Shown: positions 9,142 through 18,301, counted from the first letter of the stretch. The stretch is 64,000 nt of DNA from Deferribacteres bacterium (GCA_020633655.1 JACKDF010000001.1:248001-312000), one strand, 5' to 3'. The notes: a model not told the origin generated them from the letters alone. Numbers and translations: made by a program.

Positions 9142-11412
9142 TTACTGTCCCCGCCGTGCCAGTACGACATAAATGGTCATCAGCATTATTTTGAAATCCA
9201 TGCGCAACGACATATTTTCCAGATAAAATAGGTCAAATTGAATTTTCTGCCGCACATTTTCGATCGTTGTATCATAATCGCCTTTTACCTGCGCCCAGCC
9301 GGTTATTCCGGGTCGAATTCGAAGACGCCGTGAGTAGAGCGGGAATTTTTGCCGTAATTGCTCCACAAAATAAGGCCGTTCCGGACGCGGCCCAATCAAA
9401 CTCATATCCCCACGCAAAACATTCCAGAATTGCGGAATTTCATCCAGGCGTGTCTGGCGGATGAATTTCCCGACGCGTGTGACACGCATATCGTCCTTTG
9501 TCGCCCATGTGGGTCCACTTTTCTTTTCAGCATCGCTCACCATGCTGCGAAATTTGTAAATTTTAAATGGGTTCCCGCGCAATCCGCAACGTTCCTGGCT
9601 GTAAAGCGGATGTCCGGGCGTTTCCAATCGAATGATGAGCGCCACCAGCAACCACAGCGGCAAACCAAAGATCAAAATCAGCGCCGCCACGAAAATATCC
9701 AGCATGCGTTTTACCTTCTGCTCCCAGGGCTGCATGTGCTGCGGTAAAATTTCAATGAGCGTCGTGCCGTAGATCTGATTTGTTCTCGCCCTCCCCATGA
9801 TTGTGCCGTACAGATCAGGCGTGATTTTCAGTTTTACTTCCTTGTCCGCGCACTGGTTCAAAACTTCCATCACATGTTTTTGATCGCGATAATGAAACGC
9901 AATCAAAACGTCTTCGATGCGTTCGGAATCGATGATTTTGCCCAATTGAGAAATGGAACCGACCACCGGCACGCCGTGGTATCTTTTTTTCTCCCGCACC
10001 GGCCGGATGGAAATAAAACCGATAATACGGTAGCCTAAAGCCGGGAAATGGGCAACTTTATCAAACAACCGCCGGGTTTCCTTGCCGGAACCAACGATGA
10101 GTGTGCGTCGCAAGCCAAATCCCGCCTCCAGCAAATGACGCTGTACCGTTCGCAAAACAGAGCGGCCACCGGCAACAAACATGGCCATCAGAAACCAGTA
10201 ACTGACGATCAAAATACGGCTGAATTTTGGGGGAGTGGATATATCACTGGCGTTTGCTGTAACAAAAAAAATGATTAGTGTGCCAATTGTTACTGTCTTG
10301 AGAACGGTCAGCACCTCATCGAAACGGGAATACGCGTACCATGCCCGATATAAACCGAAAAAGAGAAAAAGCAAAAACCAATAGAGAAAAACAAGTAAAT
10401 TTGCCACAATCAGTGGGACGGGTTCATTTAATGTGAATACGCCCATCATATTACGCACAAACGACCAGACAAAAAATACGATGGCAATCGTGAGGAAATC
10501 GACCAGAACCAGCAGGGAAGTTTCCAGTCCCCGCGGCATGATCACCGCATAATCTTTGCTTTTTACATTGAACAAATAACCGTGTTTCTGGAAGAAATAG
10601 AACAATCCCCACAAGTGCTTAAAGGTTTGTTTACTAAACGGTACCTTGTGTTTATTGTGACTGAAATGCACAACGGTTGCATGGGGAAAATACACTATTT
10701 TCCAGCCGTGTAAGTGGGCCCGCAGGCAGAAATCGACATCCTCCGGCCCATAAAAAAAACGCTCATCCAGTTGCCCGACATCACTCAGCACGGCACGTCT
10801 GATGAGCTGACAGGCACCAACGACATAATCCACTTCACGCACCTGACTGTGATCCCAATCCGCCATTATGTGCTCACGCAGTCGCCGGCTTTGTTCAAAA
10901 AAAGGCATGAACTTGAGCTTTTGAAAAATATACGTTAATACCGACGGGAATTGACGACAGGTATGTTGCAGTTGGGCGTCGCCATCAATGAGCTTCGCAC
11001 CGATTATGCCCGCATCTTCATTTGTTTCTGCAAATTCAATCAGATTGTCGATAGCACCGGGGGTCGATTTTGTGTCAACATCCAAAAACAAAATGTAACG
11101 GCCCCGGGAAGCCTGCAGTGCCTGATTACGAGCGCGGGCAACACCCAGATTTTTCTTGTTTTGAATGATTTCGATATTGGGATAATTTTCTTGCAGAAAG
11201 GCAACACTGCCATCGGTGGAGTGGTTATCGACGACGATTATTTCAAAGGTATGGTTTTGAATGGTTTGGTAAATGGATTCAATGCAGATTTTGAGATCGT
11301 TTAATGCGTTCCAGGAAATGACCGTGATGGAAACAACAGGTGCTTCTTTTTCACTCTCGGATGTTTGTGGATGCGGATCCGGTAATTGAGCTTTCATTGG
11401 GTGCGAATACAA
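9142..11412 (-). CDS. Fusion of GT2 glycosyltransferase and polyprenyl-phosphate sugar-phosphate transferase
   Basis: 756 residues. Residues 27-255 form a GT2 domain (VVSITVISWNALNDL, VVDNHSTDGSV, LFLDVDTK with D111/D113, and a G-P-E-D-V-D-F motif). Residues 295-415 contain about four membrane helices. Residues 436-545 form a Rossmann-like domain (RRTLIVGSGKETRRLF). Residues 565-756 form the bacterial sugar transferase domain (RMLDIFVAALILI helix, KFRSM, R-L-D-E-I-P-Q, IGPRPE). The C-terminal half is a WbaP/WcaJ-type initiating phosphoglycosyltransferase that loads the first sugar-phosphate on undecaprenyl phosphate; the GT2 half may add the second sugar. The start is uncertain: TTG at 11412 or ATG at 11397, neither with a clear Shine-Dalgarno. 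First gene of the exopolysaccharide operon. Confidence 0.9.
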   Translation of the reverse strand: MYSHPMKAQLPDPHPQTSESEKEAPVVSITVISWNALNDLKICIESIYQTIQNHTFEIIVVDNHSTDGSVAFLQENYPNIEIIQNKKNLGVARARNQALQASRGRYILFLDVDTKSTPGAIDNLIEFAETNEDAGIIGAKLIDGDAQLQHTCRQFPSVLTYIFQKLKFMPFFEQSRRLREHIMADWDHSQVREVDYVVGACQLIRRAVLSDVGQLDERFFYGPEDVDFCLRAHLHGWKIVYFPHATVVHFSHNKHKVPFSKQTFKHLWGLFYFFQKHGYLFNVKSKDYAVIMPRGLETSLLVLVDFLTIAIVFFVWSFVRNMMGVFTLNEPVPLIVANLLVFLYWFLLFLFFGLYRAWYAYSRFDEVLTVLKTVTIGTLIIFFVTANASDISTPPKFSRILIVSYWFLMAMFVAGGRSVLRTVQRHLLEAGFGLRRTLIVGSGKETRRLFDKVAHFPALGYRIIGFISIRPVREKKRYHGVPVVGSISQLGKIIDSERIEDVLIAFHYRDQKHVMEVLNQCADKEVKLKITPDLYGTIMGRARTNQIYGTTLIEILPQHMQPWEQKVKRMLDIFVAALILIFGLPLWLLVALIIRLETPGHPLYSQERCGLRGNPFKIYKFRSMVSDAEKKSGPTWATKDDMRVTRVGKFIRQTRLDEIPQFWNVLRGDMSLIGPRPERPYFVEQLRQKFPLYSRRLRIRPGITGWAQVKGDYDTTIENVRQKIQFDLFYLENMSLRMDFKIMLMTIYVVLARRGQ

Positions 11413-12045
11413 TTAGTGAGTTTCTGAATCAATGGTCGCCATGCAGTTTTTCTTGCAAGCTCTTACTATCATTCCTGTTTGCACAACATCCACAACGACG
11501 CAGCCACCTTGAGACGATTATCTGTCAGTTAGCCAGAATTTAAGTCATTTTTTCAAATTTTGAAAGTAAGGATCGGTGGAGATAAAGTCAAGATTGGTTT
11601 TATGATGGCTTTTAAATTTCATGAAGTTAACCGGGATAAATTTTACTTTCTTAAATTCCTTGAAAGATAGTTTTACACACATGGCAGACATCCATTTTTT
11701 TCTTCATGGAATATTCTGTGAAACTTGCGAGGCGTTTATGAATTTCCAAAATACAGAGCTTTTCGCCAACCAATCGTCTGTTACATAAAACGATGGAGGT
11801 TGGAACTGTTTTTTTTATTTAGAATTTCTATCTTGAAAAACCAGCGCAGATTTCATTGCAAAAATAATGAGACTATTGAAAAAGGGAAAAACCGAACATT
11901 GAGCCTGCCTGCACTGAGTAAAGTCGAATTGTCGAAACGCCCGGTTTCACGCTCAAATTCGAGCCCTTTTCCAAGCTCAGGGTCCGAATTTGCATGTTTT
12001 TCGGTAGTCGCAATAGAGAGAACAAAATAAAAAAAATGAAAGCAC
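11413..12045. other. Intergenic region upstream of exopolysaccharide operon and sigma factor gene
   Basis: This 633-bp AT-rich gap lies between divergent units and must hold promoters for the leftward exopolysaccharide operon and the rightward ECF sigma factor gene. No -35/-10 pair was convincing. A rightward frame at 11725-12030 has biased, low-complexity content and no family resemblance, so it is not called. Repeat-like DNA occupies 11910-11992. Confidence 0.5.
11910..11992. repeat. Palindrome-rich repeat-like block
   Basis: CAAATTCG at 11954-11961 pairs with CGAATTTG at 11985-11992. The preceding bases contain CACTGAG and TTGTCGAAACG, parts of the same CTGAGCTTGTCGAA motif seen at 36150-36163. 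It is probably a degenerate REP-like intergenic element about 50-130 bp before the sigma factor gene. Confidence 0.4.
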
Positions 12046-12633
12046 ATGCCTGTGGCCACCACGGATAAAAAAGAAAAAATACCCGTTCAGGAGGACGAAC
12101 GTCTTCTGATTCGCAGGGCACAAAAAGATCCGGAGGAATTCCGCCATCTTTTCGATTTGTACCATGATGCAATTTTCAATTATGTTTTAAGGCGTACATT
12201 TGATGTTGTCAGAGCGCAGGATATTACCTCCAACACGTTTTTAAAAGCGCTCGACAATCTCAATAAATTTCACTGGAAAGGTGTTGGATTTTCTGCCTGG
12301 CTCTATCGCATTGCGACAAATGAAATTAACCTGAGTTACCGTAATCAAAATAAAACGGTTCCGCTTTCTGAGGACATTACCAAGCGGACAAAAGATGAAT
12401 TAACTGCCGATCACGCATTGATTCAGGCGGAAGAAAATATGCTGCGCAATGAGAAGTTTCGTGAAATGCATGCCGCATTGGCGCAGTTGGATGAAAAATA
12501 TCAGACAGTCTTAAGTTTGAAATATTTTGAGGAAAAATCGACGAAAGAGATTGCAGAAATATTGGGGATATCAGAAAATACGGTGAAAACCCACACGCGC
12601 CGTGGTTTGTTAAAATTGAGGGATATTTTATGA
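12046..12633 (+). CDS. ECF-type RNA polymerase sigma factor
   Basis: 195 residues with sigma-70 region 2 at about 30-100 (FDLYHDAIFNYVLRRTFD, then FSAWLYRIATNEI, the -10 recognition helix) and region 4 at about 135-195 (LDEKYQTVLSLKYFEEKSTKEI then the HTH ENTVKTHTRRGLLKLR). Regions 1 and 3 are missing, as in extracytoplasmic-function sigma factors. The next gene overlaps it by 4 nt and encodes a single-pass membrane protein that may act as its anti-sigma factor. Regulon unknown; the adjacent divergent exopolysaccharide operon is an obvious candidate target by position only. Confidence 0.9.
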   Translation: MPVATTDKKEKIPVQEDERLLIRRAQKDPEEFRHLFDLYHDAIFNYVLRRTFDVVRAQDITSNTFLKALDNLNKFHWKGVGFSAWLYRIATNEINLSYRNQNKTVPLSEDITKRTKDELTADHALIQAEENMLRNEKFREMHAALAQLDEKYQTVLSLKYFEEKSTKEIAEILGISENTVKTHTRRGLLKLRDIL

Positions 12634-12857
12634 AAAAAGATCTTCACGAAATAGAAGATTTATTACGAGAAAGTCGTTTGCCAGACACCGATTTTTCCCA
12701 GTCACGCTATGCTATCTGGCACCGGATCATTAACGCACAAAGAGAAAGACGCAAACCCAGGGCTTTTTATTTTCTTCCTTCCTGGGTTTGGATTCTGGCT
12801 TCAATCCTGCTCACTGGCGTTTGCATTCTTGTTATGTATTATTTGGCATCTTTTTAA
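12630..12857 (+). CDS. Small single-pass membrane protein, possible anti-sigma factor
   Basis: 75 residues: a charged cytoplasmic part of about 45 residues, then one membrane helix at about 50-72. It begins in the ATGA that ends the sigma factor gene, so translation is coupled. Genes in this arrangement commonly encode anti-sigma factors, but there is no zinc-binding HxxxCxxC motif and almost no periplasmic sensor domain, so sensing would need a partner. The last 26 bp overlap the end of the convergent saccharopine dehydrogenase gene. The role is inferred from position and topology. Confidence 0.65.
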   Translation: MKKDLHEIEDLLRESRLPDTDFSQSRYAIWHRIINAQRERRKPRAFYFLPSWVWILASILLTGVCILVMYYLASF

Positions 12858-14169
12858 TATGTTCGGAAAAAACCATGCCCTGGTGCTGCAACTCCTCCAA
12901 CACCGGATTGTAAATTTCGGGCAGAACAGGAAGATGCACACCTGTTAAGTTTATCGTGTCTTCCAGAATGTAACGTGCTGCAATGGCTGCAGGAAATGCA
13001 ACGGTTTGCGCCATTGCAGAAGCCCCACCAGGAATTCCAAACTCCGTTAAAGTACTTTCCCAGCGATACGCAGCGCCATTTTTCGTAAAAAGAAAATCAT
13101 GATGCAGAAGAATCATATCGCGTTCGTTTTCTGCAAAGGACATGGTTTTAATCATGCGTGAAACGAGATAGTCCATTGCCGATATCTGTTTCGTGGACAC
13201 TTTTTCAAGTTCATCGTCAAATAAACCCAACCAGGTAAGGCGTTCGGCAACTTCCTTGTCCCAGTATTCCCCTGCGCGTTGGCGACAGACATTGAGTAAA
13301 TTATCGCTGACCGGAATATTCAACAATGTACGAAGCAATTCTGATCGTCCCAGTTCATTTGATACGCTCACCATTTTGTCATCAGCCAGCCCGATTTCCC
13401 GCAAAGCCGCCATCGTTTTCACCCATCCCGGAAACCGCAGGGTATAACGAACGAGCGTTTCTATCCCCTGCAAACCATAGCGATCGATATATGGCATGGA
13501 ATCCCTATTGGGATAGGCTTCTAAATCAAACGGACCGATTTGCAGCAGATCCGTTTGTTGCAGCATATCCCGGTTGAGCACTTCCAGAATCTGATTTTCG
13601 GCAAGAAATTTGGCTCCATTTTGTGCGGCTTTCAACACACCCCGGGGACTCCAGGAAAATTTATATTTCCACGGGTTGGTATTTGCTTCCGGCGCTGCAA
13701 GTCCACCGCAATAGGATTTAAAACTGATGATTGTGCCCTTATCCCTTTTAATTTTATCGATAATATGCATTGCAGACATGTGATCGAGACCTGGATCGAG
13801 GCCCATTTCTTTCAGGATAAGAACACCGGCATCTTTTGCTGCGGTGTCAAGGGCACTAATTTCCGGGGTTATGTATGATGCCGTGATAAGAGATTTCTTT
13901 AATTTGACACATGCTTGAGCAACCTGATAATGAAATTCATAGGGAAGTAAGCTTATAACCAGATTTGCTTTGCCAATCAGGCCCTCAAGTTTTTCATTTT
14001 CGCGTATGTCGAGCGCTTCCACGTATGTTCGTTCACGATTTTGTGTCACACGTTGCGCATGTTGCACATCAACATCGGCAACGATAAGCTCAAAATTGCT
14101 GTTTTCCAGAATATAATCGACAAATGGGCGAGCGACGTAGCCAGCGCCGAGTACCAGTATTTTTTTCAT
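12832..14169 (-). CDS. Saccharopine dehydrogenase (glutamate-forming type)
   Basis: 445 residues from the ATG at 14169, preceded by TTGGAG 7-8 nt upstream; longer frames have no ribosome binding site. The N-terminus is a Rossmann NAD(P) fold (KKILVLGAGYVARPFVDY), followed by the catalytic/C-terminal domain with MGLDPGLDHMSAMHIID and SYCGGLAAPEANTNPWKYKFSW, characteristic of LYS9/AASS C-terminal enzymes. Expected reaction: saccharopine + NAD(P)+ to glutamate and aminoadipate semialdehyde. It lies 171 bp downstream of the lysine-ketoglutarate reductase-like gene, in the same direction, so the pair covers the first two steps of lysine breakdown. Biosynthetic use (the fungal direction) is possible but less likely in a bacterium. 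Confidence 0.87.
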   Translation of the reverse strand: MKKILVLGAGYVARPFVDYILENSNFELIVADVDVQHAQRVTQNRERTYVEALDIRENEKLEGLIGKANLVISLLPYEFHYQVAQACVKLKKSLITASYITPEISALDTAAKDAGVLILKEMGLDPGLDHMSAMHIIDKIKRDKGTIISFKSYCGGLAAPEANTNPWKYKFSWSPRGVLKAAQNGAKFLAENQILEVLNRDMLQQTDLLQIGPFDLEAYPNRDSMPYIDRYGLQGIETLVRYTLRFPGWVKTMAALREIGLADDKMVSVSNELGRSELLRTLLNIPVSDNLLNVCRQRAGEYWDKEVAERLTWLGLFDDELEKVSTKQISAMDYLVSRMIKTMSFAENERDMILLHHDFLFTKNGAAYRWESTLTEFGIPGGASAMAQTVAFPAAIAARYILEDTINLTGVHLPVLPEIYNPVLEELQHQGMVFSEHIKKMPNNT

Positions 14170-14340
14170 TTTTAACTCCAACCTTCCAATAAAACAAGAT
14201 CGATCATGAGACAAATTCGGATCGATCCTGTAATTACCTATTGAACATTGATGTGCTTAGCACACTCGCTTATTATTCGTTTTCTACTCCTCAACTACGA
14301 AACGATATTTTAGATTATTCACACAGTACCATTTGCATAT

Positions 14341-15654
14341 CTACGGCAAATATTTTTCCAGATAGTGGTAGTCCGGTGTCAAGTGCCCCTGATGAGCAAT
14401 GACAGCTTTTTTAAACGGTGCAGGCAATTGAAGTTTTTCGAACGGTTGCGTAAAGTCACATTCAGCCGTTGCCGCAACAAAAGGCAATAAGACTGTGCCA
14501 AATGCATGTGAAGCCTCCCGAGGAACTTCACTTGGTAATTTGTCAACGGCGAGAACCACCGGGCCGTGTCCCTGCACACCAAAGACGAGATCATCTTTTT
14601 CCGGCAGATAAACATAGATCGGATTATCGGATTTCGTGGCCTGTAAATTAAACTCAACTGAACCTTCGATATCACAAGAGATATCGCCAATCACACGCAA
14701 CAACGGTTGTTTTTCAGTGGAAAAATGAGCTTTAATGAAAGATTTTGTAAGAATTTTTGGAAGGCCGGGCGCCCAGAAATTGCCGTTCACAATTATCGTT
14801 AATTTTTCCACATATTTTTCAAAAACAGCGTGATAATCGGCAGATTTCGCAAAATATTCTTTCTCGATAAAAGGTGTGCCGGGTTCTTTATGTTCCAGCC
14901 AGTGTTTCAGATGAAATACGACTTTCTGTACACGATGCTTCGAAAAGCGGCTAACTGCATTCTCAGCCAGAAGCTCCTCCGGCTGCAACTGCTGCACAGG
15001 TAAAAGGTCGGCCACGTCAATAGCGCCCTGTGTCACATTTCCCTCTCCCAATAATGCAACGACTACTGGTGGGTGTTCTGGTGGCAGACCTTTTGTTCTA
15101 AGATTTTTACCGACCTCGATTACGGCCTTTTTTGCCTCATCCAAACTCTCATATTGGTTGGTTTGCTTTAATTCTGAAAATGGAGAATCAATGCCTTCCG
15201 TTTTCATGCGTTGTCCAAAAGCCCACAAGGAATTAATCATTCCAACATATCCGGCGAAATTCCCAAAAAAAATCAGGCGTCGTCCCTTATCATTTACAAC
15301 GGTTTCGTAGTCGAGCAGTGTCACTTTTTTCTGCAAAATTTCTTTCAACAAAGGCATGTTGTAATCCTGGCCTTTTATGGTGTGTGAAAAGAAAATGTGT
15401 GCTTTTCCTGCGTATAATTCGGGTAGCGGCACTTCCTTGACACCATAAATTATATTACAGTCATTGAGATCATCTGCTATAACCGCACCGGCTTCACGGT
15501 AGGCATCATTCGGGAAAATTCGATAATTCGATGGTTGAACAACAACTTTGAGATTCTGTTCATTGATAAGTTTCTTTACGTGTTCAGGCGTGAGTGCCGC
15601 ACGCTTTTCGGTGGTGTCTTTTGTCTCGCTGCGTATTCCAATTGTCCCGGTCAT
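14341..15654 (-). CDS. Lysine-ketoglutarate reductase / saccharopine dehydrogenase (lysine-forming type)
   Basis: 437 residues from the ATG at 15654, chosen because GGAGG lies 9 nt upstream and the protein then begins with the family TIGIRSETKDTTEKRAALTP motif. The N-terminal alanine dehydrogenase/PNT-like domain is followed by a Rossmann-type region with VVVALLGEGNVTQGAIDVA. The C-terminal region has VIGDISCDIEGSVEF, as in the reductase half of the animal bifunctional enzyme AASS. It is expected to condense lysine and 2-oxoglutarate to saccharopine. In animals both activities are fused; here they are two adjacent genes. Confidence 0.85.
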   Translation of the reverse strand: MTGTIGIRSETKDTTEKRAALTPEHVKKLINEQNLKVVVQPSNYRIFPNDAYREAGAVIADDLNDCNIIYGVKEVPLPELYAGKAHIFFSHTIKGQDYNMPLLKEILQKKVTLLDYETVVNDKGRRLIFFGNFAGYVGMINSLWAFGQRMKTEGIDSPFSELKQTNQYESLDEAKKAVIEVGKNLRTKGLPPEHPPVVVALLGEGNVTQGAIDVADLLPVQQLQPEELLAENAVSRFSKHRVQKVVFHLKHWLEHKEPGTPFIEKEYFAKSADYHAVFEKYVEKLTIIVNGNFWAPGLPKILTKSFIKAHFSTEKQPLLRVIGDISCDIEGSVEFNLQATKSDNPIYVYLPEKDDLVFGVQGHGPVVLAVDKLPSEVPREASHAFGTVLLPFVAATAECDFTQPFEKLQLPAPFKKAVIAHQGHLTPDYHYLEKYLP

Positions 15655-15981
15655 ACTACCTATCCTCCATTTCTGCTGCTCGATTCCATAGTTACTGCCT
15701 GAATTCAACAAATTCATTTGGACTTGTGAACCAGTTAGCCGCTGGCCACGGATCCCATTTCTTTCCACACAACCAATGCATAGCTTCCGTTGATAATTTT
15801 AAAGGAGGATATGCAGGGATCACCCGTAATTCAACCCAAATTGAAGCTGTCTTCTTAAAAAATTGGGGATTAATATACTAAAACAACGGCAAGGAATCTA
15901 ATAAAATTAAAAGAAAATTTAGCCCATGAATTTATTCATTAACCGGAGATAGGGAAGCTGGTGAGTAGAGAGATAGAGAGT
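15655..15981. other. Leader/intergenic region with a 29-codon Trp-rich frame
   Basis: This 327-bp region lies between the GDPD stop and the lysine-ketoglutarate reductase start. On the minus strand it holds a small frame at 15692-15781, ATG to TAA, with GGAAG 3 nt before the ATG. The peptide has five tryptophans in 29 residues (M-H-W-L-C-G-K-K-W-D-P-W-P). It could be chance, a leader peptide or a small protein; nothing else was recognised. Confidence 0.3.
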
Positions 15982-16872
15982 TCATTTTGTTTGTAGAAAT
16001 TCAGTTACTGCAGCAATAGCACGGTCGGGGAAATCGGAGATTATTCCACGCACACCCATTTTCAAAAGTTCGTCCATTTTTTGCCTGTCATTGACGGTCC
16101 AGACATACACTGGTAATGCGTTATGATGCATGGCGGCCTTTAGAAATCGGCTGGAAACCACACGCAAATTCCCTTCGTATTCCGGGACTTCCAACGCATG
16201 CACCGGTGGGGTATAAAATCGACCAAGGCCAAGCAACTGCATAACAAAAAATTTAGTGATTTCAGCTCGGCCTGCAGAGGTTGCAATTTGCGGACTTAAC
16301 GTGCGTGTTCGAATGACAACCCGTGTGAAAAATGACCCAACCATGACCCGTTCCGCAGCCTGATACTTCTCGATAAGTTGCAGTAGCGCGTTGGCCGCAT
16401 CGGGATTTGCTTCTTTTACCTCGATATTCAATCGTATTAGCGGGAACTGCTGCAGCACTTCTTCAAGCGTTGGAATTTGAATGCCTTTTCCCCGAAATGG
16501 ATAGTTTTTACTGTCTTTCGTCCAACGGTAACCGGCATCGAGTTCACGAATTTTCTGTAGGGTAAAATCGTGCACGAACCCTTTCCCGTTCGTCGTGCGG
16601 TCAACTTTGTCATCGTGAATAATAACAAAGACACCATCCTTTGTTCGCTGCGTATCAAATTCAATTGCATCGACACCCAACTCACGTGCTTTTTTGAAAG
16701 CAAAAAGTGTATTTTCCGGCCACAAACCGCGCCCGCCGCGGTGGGCAATAACCAGGGGTTCTTTTTTTGCCGTAAAATAATGCGGTGGAATTCGCAGCAT
16801 CCAAATACGAATTGAAAGAACGATTGCGATAGCTAATATGACAACAACAAACCACAAAATGGAGGACAACAT
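15982..16872 (-). CDS. Glycerophosphodiester phosphodiesterase, membrane-anchored
   Basis: 296 residues with an N-terminal membrane helix at about 5-23. The GDPD TIM-barrel core follows: AHRGGRGLWPENTLFAF (catalytic His and Arg, substrate E-N-T), DAIEFDTQRTKDGVFVIIHDD (metal ligands Glu/Asp and second His), and a C-terminal YVWTVND and GVRGIISDFPD. It hydrolyses glycerophosphodiesters to glycerol-3-phosphate and an alcohol, probably at the membrane face. All core residues are present. It lies 28 bp after the TraB gene on the same strand, so the two are probably cotranscribed. Confidence 0.92.
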   Translation of the reverse strand: MLSSILWFVVVILAIAIVLSIRIWMLRIPPHYFTAKKEPLVIAHRGGRGLWPENTLFAFKKARELGVDAIEFDTQRTKDGVFVIIHDDKVDRTTNGKGFVHDFTLQKIRELDAGYRWTKDSKNYPFRGKGIQIPTLEEVLQQFPLIRLNIEVKEANPDAANALLQLIEKYQAAERVMVGSFFTRVVIRTRTLSPQIATSAGRAEITKFFVMQLLGLGRFYTPPVHALEVPEYEGNLRVVSSRFLKAAMHHNALPVYVWTVNDRQKMDELLKMGVRGIISDFPDRAIAAVTEFLQTK

Positions 16873-16900
16873 AGTGTAGGACGACTTCCTTACAGACCTT

Positions 16901-18094
16901 TTAAAATAAGTTTGAAAAAATTTCCATTGCTCCCACCCAGGTTCCCACTATACTTCCAATACCAGACAAGAGAAACACCAAAAAAATGCGCAATAGTTTA
17001 TTCTGCCACCAGCGCGGAAATGAGCCAAAGTCTTTACTCACCGTTTGAAATTCCCGCACAACTGGAGGACGAAAATAAGCTTGCACAAATGCAGTAACAT
17101 AGCCCGCACCGATCAATGGCGTCAGACTTGTAAATGGTGCAGCAATGAATGCTGTGATTATTGTTATTGGATGACCGAGCGCCACAATTGTGCCGATCAT
17201 GCTCGGCAATCCATTGGCAATAATCCAGAATAATGCGTTATCCCCCGCCGCTTCAGGGCCTTTTTGAAATCCGATATAAACGATCGAACCGACGATCAAA
17301 GCGGGTATGCCCCATCCAATAATTTTCCACATGGGAGAAATGGGCGGAATGACTTCGATTTGAGCAAGATCGATCGGTTTATGATTCTGCAGCGCATGAA
17401 CAATGCCCTTCACATGGCCGGCACCAACAACGGCAACAATTTTTTCTCCCTCGGCGGCAAGAATATTTTGGGTTAAATAAGTGTCACGTTCATCGATCAG
17501 GACTCGTTTGAGCACCGGCATGGCTTCACCCAGTTCCTGCATCAAATCATTGAGAACGTCTTTTTGTTTTATTTCTTTAAGCTGCGCTTCGGAGATATCC
17601 GGATTTTCTAAAACGCCAACCAGCCCGCTTGACATGAACTGCATTTTTTTGAAAAAGGACATGCTGTTCCATGCTCGCCGTAAAGTGATGCGCACGTCAC
17701 GGTCACAAAGCTTAATCGGAATGCTGTGTTCTTCAGCTACTTTTGTCGCTTCGAGCAGCTCCAGGCCGGGTACAACACCCAACTTTTCCCCCAAACGTTT
17801 TTGATACGAGCCAAGAAGCAAATTAACCAGCAGTGTCGCCAGTTGTTTTTGTCGAATAATCGTTTTAAGATCGAGTTCTTCCCAGCGTTGTTTCTGTGCC
17901 AATGCCTTGTGGCGTTTTTCATCCAACTCAACACAAACACAATCCGGTTTTTCATTTTCAATTACTTCACGAACCAGGTCCGCACTTTCCTGAGAAATGT
18001 GTGCTGTTCCAACAATGATAAACTCACGGTGTCCGACAGTTAAGGTTTGCACATCACTCGGATATTCTCGCCGGGGACGTTCACTGCTGTGCAT
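16901..18094 (-). CDS. TraB/PrgY family protein
   Basis: 397 residues. The TraB domain (about 15-235) shows the conserved GTAHISQESADLV, a C-V-E-L-D motif followed by R-H-K-A-L, and the second glycine motif VVGAGHVKGI. It is followed by three or four membrane helices at the C-terminus (about 255-395). Homologues include enterococcal PrgY, which limits pheromone activity, and the TIKI metalloproteases, so a membrane-bound peptidase-like role is likely but unproven. AAGGAG lies 11 nt before the ATG. First gene of a probable two-gene unit with GDPD, divergent from the EamA transporter. Confidence 0.88.
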   Translation of the reverse strand: MHSSERPRREYPSDVQTLTVGHREFIIVGTAHISQESADLVREVIENEKPDCVCVELDEKRHKALAQKQRWEELDLKTIIRQKQLATLLVNLLLGSYQKRLGEKLGVVPGLELLEATKVAEEHSIPIKLCDRDVRITLRRAWNSMSFFKKMQFMSSGLVGVLENPDISEAQLKEIKQKDVLNDLMQELGEAMPVLKRVLIDERDTYLTQNILAAEGEKIVAVVGAGHVKGIVHALQNHKPIDLAQIEVIPPISPMWKIIGWGIPALIVGSIVYIGFQKGPEAAGDNALFWIIANGLPSMIGTIVALGHPITIITAFIAAPFTSLTPLIGAGYVTAFVQAYFRPPVVREFQTVSKDFGSFPRWWQNKLLRIFLVFLLSGIGSIVGTWVGAMEIFSNLF

Positions 18095-18301
18095 TTGGTA
18101 TAAATCTCCTTCTCTTCAATTTATTTCAAGTAGCTGCAAAGATAGAATTTGGATTGGTTAAATGAAATAGATTTTTAGAAATTCCAATAAATTCTTCATT
18201 TATGAAAATTTATAGATTTCCATTGGATATTTGGTAAAAACTTGATATATATTCAGCTCACAAATTTGCAGTTTAAAACAGAGTAAAACCGACCTTATAT
18301 A

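Noticed and set aside
11725..12030. 101-codon rightward frame before the sigma factor gene
   Set aside because: It overlaps palindromic repeat DNA, has no good start signal and no recognisable product.
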